This document shows, piece after piece, positions 57,949-64,000 of a DNA stretch of 64,000 nucleotides. The first letter of the stretch is position 1; every line of letters begins with the position of its first letter. Location of the stretch: positions 1,736,225-1,800,224 of the forward strand of contig NZ_KI421500.1 in the NCBI RefSeq assembly GCF_000473145.1, given 5' to 3'. The notes beneath the pieces were generated by a model, which was not told the origin of the DNA, searched no databases, and was given only the letters and a program-made list of their open reading frames with translations. A program made the position numbers and the translations under genes. This stretch comes from Leisingera daeponensis DSM 23529. Lineage in GTDB: Bacteria; Pseudomonadota; Alphaproteobacteria; Rhodobacterales; Rhodobacteraceae.

Positions 57949-58427
57949 GACGGGGCAAGGATGTGATCGACCGCTCCGGTCTGGGCGCGCGGTTCTGGGA
58001 GAAGAAGCCGCTGGCCAAGCTGAGCCAGAAGGAATGGGAAGCGCTGTGCGACGGCTGCGGCAAGTGCTGCCTGAACAAGCTGGAGGACGAGGACAGCGGC
58101 GAGGTGGCGCTGACCCGGGTGGCCTGCCGCCTGCTGGACGACAGCACCTGCCGCTGCGCGCAGTATCCGATCCGCCATCAGTTCGTGCCGGAATGCATCG
58201 TGCTGAAACCGGACAACCTGGACACCCACGCCTATTGGATGCCGCAGACCTGCGCCTACCGTCTCTTGTGGCAGGGCAAGCCGCTGCCGGAGTGGCACCC
58301 GCTGCTGACCGGCACGCCGGAAAGCGTGCATGAGGCAGGCGTGTCGGTGCGCGGCTGGACGGTGTCGGAGTTCGAGATCGCCGAAGAAGACTGGGAAGAC
58401 CACATCATCGACGAGCCCCTGGGCTGA
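57945..58427 (+). CDS. YcgN family cysteine-cluster protein
   Basis: This 160-residue protein of the UPF0260/YcgN family has ARFWEKKPLAKLSQKEWEALCDGCGKCC, and conserved Cys in ACRLLDDSTCRCAQYPIRH and FVPECIVLKP. The Cys pattern suggests zinc or iron-sulfur binding, which is not proven. Translation starts inside the ribF stop (ATGA). The function is unknown. Confidence 0.9.
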   Translation: MRRGKDVIDRSGLGARFWEKKPLAKLSQKEWEALCDGCGKCCLNKLEDEDSGEVALTRVACRLLDDSTCRCAQYPIRHQFVPECIVLKPDNLDTHAYWMPQTCAYRLLWQGKPLPEWHPLLTGTPESVHEAGVSVRGWTVSEFEIAEEDWEDHIIDEPLG

Positions 58428-58605
58428 GCGGGCCCGCCGGGGCGCGCGGGAGCGCGCGGGGATCGCGGTCAATTTGACGCGCATCCGATGCAACCATTGG
58501 TTGCAAATCTCCCTATTCAGGCCGAAACTGCTGCCAGCCGGTTGCGGCGGCCGCCTGTCCGGGCGGCGGCTGAATGACCGGAGCAATCACAAGGGGCAGC
58601 AGAAA

Positions 58606-58812
58606 ATGCCGTTTGAGCATGGCACCTATTTCACCGCCACGGACGAGCGCAGGGCCAAGGCCTTTCTGGCCGGTCAGGGGCTGAGCCCGCGGCAGGAAGC
58701 GGAGATCCGCGCCTGGCACCGGTCCAGGCTGAGCGCGCAGCTGTCGCTGTGGTCCTCGGCGGCGGCGGCGGCCGGGATTGCGCTGGGGTATTTCCTCGGC
58801 GGGGTGTTCTGA
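58606..58812 (+). CDS. Small protein with a C-terminal membrane helix
   Basis: This 68-residue protein begins MPFEHGTYFTATDERRAKAFLAGQ. The C-terminal stretch LSLWSSAAAAAGIALGYFLGGVF is a probable membrane anchor. AAGGGG lies upstream of the ATG. No homologous family was recognised. It sits between the YcgN and threonine-aldolase genes on the same strand, about 95 bases from the latter. Confidence 0.6.
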   Translation: MPFEHGTYFTATDERRAKAFLAGQGLSPRQEAEIRAWHRSRLSAQLSLWSSAAAAAGIALGYFLGGVF

Positions 58813-58906
58813 CGTTCCGGCGGGCGGCCATTGCCGGCTTGGCAGCGGCGCGGGGCTGGCTTAGGTCTGGGAGCGGACAGCCGCAACAGAGCAAGGACCC
58901 CGCCCG

Positions 58907-59941
58907 ATGCATTTCGCCTCAGACAATTCCGGCCCGGTGCCGCAGCAGATCCTCGACGCCCTGTCCGCAGCCAACCGGGGCTATGCCATGGGTTATGGGG
59001 CGGATGCGGAGATGGCCGAGGTGACGTCGCGGATCCGGGAGATTTTCGAGGCGCCGGAGGCGGCGGTGTATCTGGTCGCGACCGGCACCGCGGCCAATGT
59101 GCTGGCGCTGTCGACGCTGGCGCAGCCGTGGCAGACGGTGTTCTGCACCCGGCCCGCCCACATCAACATGGACGAATGCAACGCGCCGGAATTTTACACC
59201 GGCGGCGCCAAGCTGACGCTGGTGACGGAGGCGGACAAGATGACCTCCGAAGGCCTGCGCGCCGCCATCGAGGGTGAGGAAACCCGCGGCGTGCACGGGC
59301 CGCAGCGGGGGCCGGTGTCGCTGACCCAGGTAACGGAGTTCGGCACCGTCTACAGCCTGGCGGAGCTGCAAGCGGTCTGTGCGGCGGCCAAGGAATACGG
59401 GCTGCCGGTGCATATGGACGGCGCGCGGTTCACCAACGCGCTGGTGTCGCTGGGCTGCACGCCCGCCGAGATGACGTGGAAAGCGGGTGTGGATGCGGTG
59501 TCGTTCGGCGGCACCAAGAACGGCTGCCTGGGGGTGGAAGCGGTGATCTTCTTTGACCCCAGACACGCGGAGGAGTTCGAGTACCGGCGCAAGCGCGGCG
59601 CGCATCTGTTTTCCAAGCACCGGTATCTGTCGGCGCAGATGCTGGCCTATCTGAACGACGACCTGTGGCTGAAGAACGCCCGCGCGGCCAATGCCAAGGC
59701 GGCGCTGCTGGCCGAAGGGCTGGAGGCGGCGGGGGCGCATTTCACCCATCCGGCGCAGGCCAACATGGTCTTTGCCGCCCTGCCCCGCCGCAGGCATCAG
59801 GACCTGTTCGCGGCAGGCGCCATCTATCACCTGTGGGACGGGCTGCTGCAGGGGCCGGAGCATGAGCTGGTCACCGCGCGGTTCGTCTGCGACTGGTCGG
59901 TGCCGAACGAAGATATCCGGGCGTTCCTGTCGCTGCTTTGA
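58907..59941 (+). CDS. Threonine aldolase family protein
   Basis: This 344-residue PLP enzyme is similar to low-specificity L-threonine aldolases, which split threonine to glycine and acetaldehyde. It has FASDNSGPVPQQILDAL and YGADAEMAEV at the start. VHMDGARFTNALVSLG is the cofactor Asp region, and AVSFGGTKNGCLGVEAVIFF carries the PLP-Lys (GGTKNG). The length fits. No partner gene hints at another activity. Confidence 0.92.
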   Translation: MHFASDNSGPVPQQILDALSAANRGYAMGYGADAEMAEVTSRIREIFEAPEAAVYLVATGTAANVLALSTLAQPWQTVFCTRPAHINMDECNAPEFYTGGAKLTLVTEADKMTSEGLRAAIEGEETRGVHGPQRGPVSLTQVTEFGTVYSLAELQAVCAAAKEYGLPVHMDGARFTNALVSLGCTPAEMTWKAGVDAVSFGGTKNGCLGVEAVIFFDPRHAEEFEYRRKRGAHLFSKHRYLSAQMLAYLNDDLWLKNARAANAKAALLAEGLEAAGAHFTHPAQANMVFAALPRRRHQDLFAAGAIYHLWDGLLQGPEHELVTARFVCDWSVPNEDIRAFLSLL

Positions 59942-60137
59942 TCCTGGGGTTGGCGGCGGCTCCTGGCGGTCCTGCGCCCAGGGTTTAGGCCGGGCCGGCA
60001 ATTCTTCCCCCGCATCCTTTCGCGCTCCCCTGCTGCTGCGGCCGGTTTTATGGTAGGATGACGGAAGCAGCGGGTAGCAAAACCCGCGTCGTGGGGCCCT
60101 GTGCGAGCAGCAATTGCCAGCAAGGGAGGGGACCTTC

Positions 60138-61421
60138 ATGACACGATCCGACATTGACGGCGCGGCGCTGGAGTATGCCGCGGGCGGCGGGCTGCTGAGC
60201 CGCCGGGCGCTGCTGGCCTCAGCCGCGGCGGGGACCGCTGCGGGGCTGGCGCTGCCGGGCGCGGCGCGGGCGGAGGCGGAAATTCCCGAATGGACCAGGA
60301 CCGCAGGCGCGCGGGCGCGCGGTTACGGTATGCCTGCGGCCGCTGAATCCGCGGTGCAGCGCGCCATCATCGAGCCGTGGCAGGATGTGGCGCCGGCCTT
60401 CAGCCTGTCGGGCACGCCGCACCACCGCCTGCGCGGCACCATCACCCCCAGCGGGCTGCATTTCGAGGTGCATCACGGCGGCCGTCCGGACATTGACCCG
60501 GCCCGCCACCGCCTGATGATCCACGGGCTGGTGGAGCGCCCGCTGCAGTTCAGCCGGGACGCGCTGGAGCGCTATCCGATGGTCACAGCCACCCATTTCC
60601 TGGAATGCGCCGGCAACAGCCTGTTCAACGCGGTGATGCCGGAGCCGATGCAGGCGGGCTGCGACATGCTGCATGGGCTGCTGTCGAACACCGAATGGAC
60701 CGGCATTCCTCTGCGCGTGCTGATGGAAGAAGCCGGGGTGAAGCCCGAGGGCAAGTGGGTGGTTGCGGCTGGTGCCGACGGGCCGAGCCTGGCGCGGTCG
60801 ATCCCGATGGAGAAGGTGATGAGCGACGGGATGCTGGCGCTCTACCAGAACGGCGAGCGGATCCGGCCCGAGCAGGGGTATCCGATGCGGCTGCTGCTGC
60901 CGGGGTTTGAGGGCAACATGAACATCAAGTGGCTGACCAGCCTGTGGGTGACGGAGGCGCCGGTCCATACCAAGGATGAATCGGGCGAATATACCGAGAT
61001 CCTGGCCGATGGCTCCTCAGTCCAGTTCACCTTTGCGATGGGGGTGAAGTCGTTCATCACCCATCCGTCTTCGACCATGACGATGAGCGGGGCTGGATAT
61101 TACGAGATTTCCGGGCTGGCCTGGACCGGCGCGGGCAAGGTCGCCAAGGTCGAGGTCTCTGCCGATGGCGGTCAGAGCTGGGCAGAGGCGGCGCTGGCCG
61201 GGCCGGTGCGGCCGCAGGCGCTGACGCGGTTCAGCCTGCCCTGGCACTGGGACGGCTCGCCCTTGGTGCTGATGAGCCGCGCAACGGACGAGACCGGCGC
61301 GGTGCAGCCTGCGCGCGCTGACTGGAAGGCGCGCTATCACGCGTCGAACTTCCTGCATTACAACGCCATACAGCCCTGGCAGATCACGGCAGAAGGAGCG
61401 GTTCAGAATGTCTATCTTTAA
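60138..61421 (+). CDS. soxC: SoxC-like sulfite dehydrogenase (molybdopterin subunit)
   Basis: This 427-residue molybdoenzyme of the sulfite-oxidase family has a Tat signal (SRRALLASAAAG, cleaved near residue 46). Cys157 in HFLECAGNS is the molybdenum ligand. KWLTSLWVTEAPV and a C-terminal dimerisation domain (KVAKVEVSADGGQSW) follow. It oxidises sulfite, or sulfur atoms in the Sox complex, in the periplasm. No soxXYZAB genes are adjacent. The start at 60138 follows GGGAGGGG. It overlaps the cytochrome gene by 14 bases. Confidence 0.9.
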   Translation: MTRSDIDGAALEYAAGGGLLSRRALLASAAAGTAAGLALPGAARAEAEIPEWTRTAGARARGYGMPAAAESAVQRAIIEPWQDVAPAFSLSGTPHHRLRGTITPSGLHFEVHHGGRPDIDPARHRLMIHGLVERPLQFSRDALERYPMVTATHFLECAGNSLFNAVMPEPMQAGCDMLHGLLSNTEWTGIPLRVLMEEAGVKPEGKWVVAAGADGPSLARSIPMEKVMSDGMLALYQNGERIRPEQGYPMRLLLPGFEGNMNIKWLTSLWVTEAPVHTKDESGEYTEILADGSSVQFTFAMGVKSFITHPSSTMTMSGAGYYEISGLAWTGAGKVAKVEVSADGGQSWAEAALAGPVRPQALTRFSLPWHWDGSPLVLMSRATDETGAVQPARADWKARYHASNFLHYNAIQPWQITAEGAVQNVYL

Positions 61422-61926
61422 ACTTGCTACCGCCGCCCTGCTGCTGACGGCCGCCGCCGCCCGCGCCGAAGGCCCCGGGCTGGGGCAGCCCCTGGATGCG
61501 GCAGATATTCCCTTTTATGCCACCTATGTGAAGCCCGATGGCACCGGCCTGCCCGAGGGCAGCGGCACGGCAGCGCAAGGGGCGGAGATTTATGCCGCGA
61601 ACTGCGCCAGTTGCCACGGCAAGACCGGCAGCGAAGGGCCAGTGATGCCGCCGGTTGGCCCCAATGATGTCTGGGCCAAGCCCGCGGGGAGTTATTGGCC
61701 CTATGCCACCACGCTGTTTGATTACATCCGCCGGGCGATGCCGCTGGAGGCGCCGAAGTCGCTGAGCGATGACGAGGCCTATGCGCTGGCGGCCTATATC
61801 CTGGAGCGCAACGGGGTGATTGAGGCGGAGACCGCGATGACGGCTGAAACCTTGCCTGCGGTGAAAATGCCGAACCACGGCAATTTCCTGGATGTCTGGG
61901 CCAAGCAGGGGGCGAAGCCCTGGTGA
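61408..61926 (+). CDS. Cytochrome c, SoxD/SorB-like electron acceptor
   Basis: This 172-residue periplasmic cytochrome has a signal peptide (about 1-20), and one haem site CASCH (Cys66, Cys69, His70). A methionine ligand is likely in RRAMPLEAPKSLSDDEAYALAAYIL. SoxD usually has about 380 residues and two haems, whereas this has one. The arrangement recalls a SorAB-type sulfite dehydrogenase. It is translationally coupled to soxC. Confidence 0.88.
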   Translation: MSIFKLATAALLLTAAAARAEGPGLGQPLDAADIPFYATYVKPDGTGLPEGSGTAAQGAEIYAANCASCHGKTGSEGPVMPPVGPNDVWAKPAGSYWPYATTLFDYIRRAMPLEAPKSLSDDEAYALAAYILERNGVIEAETAMTAETLPAVKMPNHGNFLDVWAKQGAKPW

Positions 61927-61939
61927 GGGCGGGCCGGCC

Positions 61940-62698
61940 TTAGAACTTGCCGTTGTTGTTCTTCCATGCGCTGCGCGGCGGGATGGTCTCGACCGTATCC
62001 CAATGCTCAGCGATCTTGCCGTCTGCGATGCGGTAGAGATCGTAGAAGCTGGTATGGACGCCGCCTAGATGGCCTTCGCTGGCGCAGAGCACGAAATTGC
62101 CCTCCGCCAGCACGCGGTGGAGGCGCTGGTACTGGATGGCCGGCGCACCGCTGTCTGAGGCCGCCAGAGCCTCTCGCAGGGCGGGCAGACCGTCCGCCAG
62201 CTCCGGGCTGTGCTGGATAAGGTCATCGCGGACATAGTCGGGCAGCAGGTTCAGCTGCCGCCCGATCAGCACCTGTTCGGTGAAGCGGCGCGCGAGGGCG
62301 CGGTTGCCTTCTGTCTTGTCCAGGCCGGTGATCTCGGTTGCGCCGTCCTGCATCCCCCGGCCCGAAGGGTTGGGGCCGCGCAAGGGCTGGATGTTGTCCC
62401 AGTGCTCGACCGCCTTGCCGTCCTCGAAGCGGAACACCTCGAAGGCCGCGCGCAGGGAGGCAAAGTCATACTCGATATGGGCAAAGACGAAATCTCCATC
62501 CTCGAACACCCGTTTGAAGGCGACCTTGGGCGAGGTCCTGGCGAGGCGGGCAAAGAGGTCCGCCAGCCCCTCGCTGCCCTCATGGGTTTGCGGGTTGTGC
62601 TGGATGTATTTCGCCTCGTTGACGACCGCGGCGGCGGCGGGATCGCCGGTCTCCAAGCCCTTGAGGAGCGTTTTCTACAGGTCCTTTTTCGATGCCAT
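61940..62698 (-). pseudogene. SnoaL-like (NTF2 fold) double-domain gene with an early stop
   Basis: From the natural ATG (62698, preceded by GGGGG) the gene reads MASKKDL, then TAG (62677-62675), then KTLLKGLETGDP and a complete two-domain SnoaL-like protein (about 1-115, 125-245; EVFRFEDGKAVEHWDNIQPL; DGKIAEHWDTVETIP). Related proteins begin in a like manner with a sense codon there. Translation could restart at TTG 62656, but its ribosome-binding site is poor. A sequencing error cannot be excluded. Function is unknown. Confidence 0.7.
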
Positions 62699-62767
62699 CG
62701 GTGTGTCCCCCGCCGCTGCAGTCCGTGCTGCCCTATCCTTCCCTGCCTGCAGCGGCGGCGCAAAGGA

Positions 62768-63568
62768 TTAGCCGGGCTGCCAGAACCCGCGCAGGAGGCC
62801 GGCGGTTTCCTGCGGGTGCGTCACCGGCAGCATGTGGCCTGCGCCGGGCACCGAGACGGCGCGGGCATTGCTCAGGCGGCGGGCGAGTCCCTTGGCAATC
62901 TCGGCCATCACCGGCGGGCTGTCCGAGCCGGTGAGCAGCAGGGCCGGCATCGTGACGGGATCCAAGGCCCCCGGCGCCAGGGTGGCGTTTTCATCCAGGT
63001 AGAGCGTGCCGTAGCTGGCCGGGATCACCGGCATTGCCCGCATCATCGCGGCGCGCAGCTGCTCTGGCAGGTCGGGCCATTTCGGCTCCCCCGGCCCCCA
63101 AAGGCGGTTGAACAGCCGGGTTGTCAGCTCCAGATCGCCCGCTTTCCAGGCGGCGTCGATGGGCTGGCTGTCCGCTTCGACCGCGGCCAGCACGTCCGGG
63201 GCGTCGGCCTTGGCCACGGCAAACAGAACCGGCTCGATCAGGGTCAGGCTGCGCACCAGATGCGGGCGCGCCATCGCCATGCGCAGGGCAACGGTGGCGC
63301 CAAAGGAATGGCCGACCAGATCCACCGGCTCTGTCAGCAGCGCAAGGCCCGCCTTTGCGTTCAGCAGCTGGTAATTGCCCTGCCCGTCCCAGTCCGGGCT
63401 GCGGCCGTGGCTCAGCATGTCAAAGGCGGTGAGGGTGATGTCCTGTGCCATCACCTCTGCCAGGCCGCGCCAGGCGCCGGAATGGGCCAGCGAGCAATGC
63501 ACCGCCAGAACCTGCCGCGGGCCCTGCCCGAAGCTGCGCGAGAAGATACTGTCGAGCTGATCCGTCAC
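62768..63568 (-). CDS. Alpha/beta-fold hydrolase
   Basis: This 266-residue hydrolase has VLAVHCSLAHSGAWRGLAEVM (HC in place of the common HG), VDLVGHSFGATVALRMA with the nucleophile Ser, and VPGAGHMLPVTHPQETA with the catalytic His. It resembles esterases and C-C-bond hydrolases; the substrate is unknown. The GTG start at 63568 overlaps the stop of the upstream isomerase gene by 4 bases, making translational coupling likely. Confidence 0.88.
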   Translation of the reverse strand: MTDQLDSIFSRSFGQGPRQVLAVHCSLAHSGAWRGLAEVMAQDITLTAFDMLSHGRSPDWDGQGNYQLLNAKAGLALLTEPVDLVGHSFGATVALRMAMARPHLVRSLTLIEPVLFAVAKADAPDVLAAVEADSQPIDAAWKAGDLELTTRLFNRLWGPGEPKWPDLPEQLRAAMMRAMPVIPASYGTLYLDENATLAPGALDPVTMPALLLTGSDSPPVMAEIAKGLARRLSNARAVSVPGAGHMLPVTHPQETAGLLRGFWQPG

Positions 63569-64000
63569 GCTGCCGCCTCCGCCAGATGGGCGTCCAGATC
63601 TTCCAGCCGGTCCTGGCCCCAGAACCGGGCGCCGTCCGCCGTCACCCAGAACGGCGCGCCGAACACGCCGGCAGTGACCGCATCCTCGAGGTTTTGCGCA
63701 TAGGTCTCCGCGCCGGCCAGGAGGCCGCTGTCCGCCAGCGCGGGGTCGAAGCCGGCGCCCGCGAGGCAGGCGCGGATCACCGCGTCGTCTGCGATGTCCT
63801 TCTCCTCCGCCCAGCAGGCGCGCAGGATGGAATGGACCAGCTCGCCCATATCGCCGCCGCCTGCGTTTTGCGCTGCAATGATGGCATAGGAGGACGGCGC
63901 TGCGTTGGCCGGCCAATGCGCAGGTTTCAGATTGATGGGCAGGCCCAGCTTATCCGCCTGCCGCTGCAGTTCGATCAGCCGGTATTCCTGCCGCGCCGGA
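63565..64000 (-). CDS. 2-hydroxychromene-2-carboxylate isomerase / DsbA-like protein (5' end off the right edge)
   Basis: The 144 visible codons contain EYRLIELQRQADKLGLPINL, then HWPANAAPSSYAIIAAQNAGG, and GELVHSILRACWAEEKDIADDAVI. The end is GVFGAPFWVTADGARFWGQDRLEDLDAHL. This is the C-terminal two thirds of the GST-kappa-type thioredoxin fold; GAPFWV is the cis-proline loop. Members isomerise hydroxychromene carboxylates with glutathione in aromatic breakdown; some have other uses. The start lies outside the window. Confidence 0.85.
   Translation of the reverse strand, partial: PARQEYRLIELQRQADKLGLPINLKPAHWPANAAPSSYAIIAAQNAGGGDMGELVHSILRACWAEEKDIADDAVIRACLAGAGFDPALADSGLLAGAETYAQNLEDAVTAGVFGAPFWVTADGARFWGQDRLEDLDAHLAEAAA

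Noticed and set aside
62266..62763. Alternative minus-strand frame over the SnoaL-like gene, suggesting a frameshift
   Set aside because: The product is Arg/Pro/Ser rich. The SnoaL-like similarity stays in one frame, interrupted only by the TAG codon.

Overview
The window looks like core chromosome of a high-GC alphaproteobacterium of the Roseobacter group (Rhodobacteraceae), most like Phaeobacter, Leisingera or Ruegeria. This rests on gene content and order: a DUF6455 gene, the mce-DUF1467 pair, lgt-midA-pgeF facing ubiK, proC-ybjN, lrp facing trxB, Hsp20-DUF1150, DUF2161, a Hint-domain protein and a sat-cysC fusion gene. The genus was not tested by comparison. I recognised no rRNA, tRNA, insertion sequence, prophage or CRISPR array. 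Both ends cut a gene: DUF6455 on the left, and a GST-kappa/DsbA-type isomerase on the right.

Layout. 0-5.6 kb: a DUF6455 gene under an FNR-type box, an M48 lipoprotein protease with a YigZ-type protein, DUF167, nitroreductase plus EI24 membrane protein, methylmalonyl-CoA epimerase with DUF1467, and a response regulator. 6-13 kb: the DUF1501/DUF1800 export pair, aspS, and the folate genes pabB and pabC. 13-17 kb: carB and a secreted trypsin-like protease. 17.8-24.6 kb: a 24-residue lipoprotein, arsH with an uncharacterised partner, tdk, a 2-hydroxyacid dehydrogenase-csaA-proC-ybjN run, and a 2OG-Fe(II) oxygenase. 24.7-33.7 kb: ubiK, lgt-midA-pgeF, Hint protein, CBS protein, lrp, trxB-rraB, and a membrane/iron-sulfur/nucleotide cyclase fusion. 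33.9-38.9 kb: a winged-helix-Sat-CysC fusion, a glycosyltransferase, PhzF, and Hsp20-DUF1150. 39-45.6 kb: NCS2 permease, purEK, a PhnM-like amidohydrolase, a lipase-like hydrolase and a DMT transporter. 45.8-52.6 kb: groESL with CIRCE, DUF2161, tandem TraB/GumN proteins, Mn-dependent pyrophosphatase and DUF995. 52.9-64 kb: a chemotaxis receptor, HAD hydrolase, MaoC dehydratase, a possible structured RNA, ribF, threonine aldolase, a SoxC/cytochrome c pair, and a SnoaL-like gene broken by a stop codon.

Functional links. Visible heat-shock control covers groESL (CIRCE plus a sigma-70-like promoter) and hsp20 (RpoH-like promoter). Two FNR-type boxes suggest oxygen control of DUF6455 and the CBS protein. 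Sulfur metabolism appears as sulfate activation (Sat-CysC) and sulfite oxidation (SoxC with cytochrome c).

The least ordinary items are the in-frame winged-helix-Sat-CysC fusion with a 14-bp palindrome and other inverted repeats upstream, the redox-cyclase fusion, the 24-residue lipoprotein, and a compact possible RNA at about 56.64-56.72 kb. No complete unknown multi-gene system was found.
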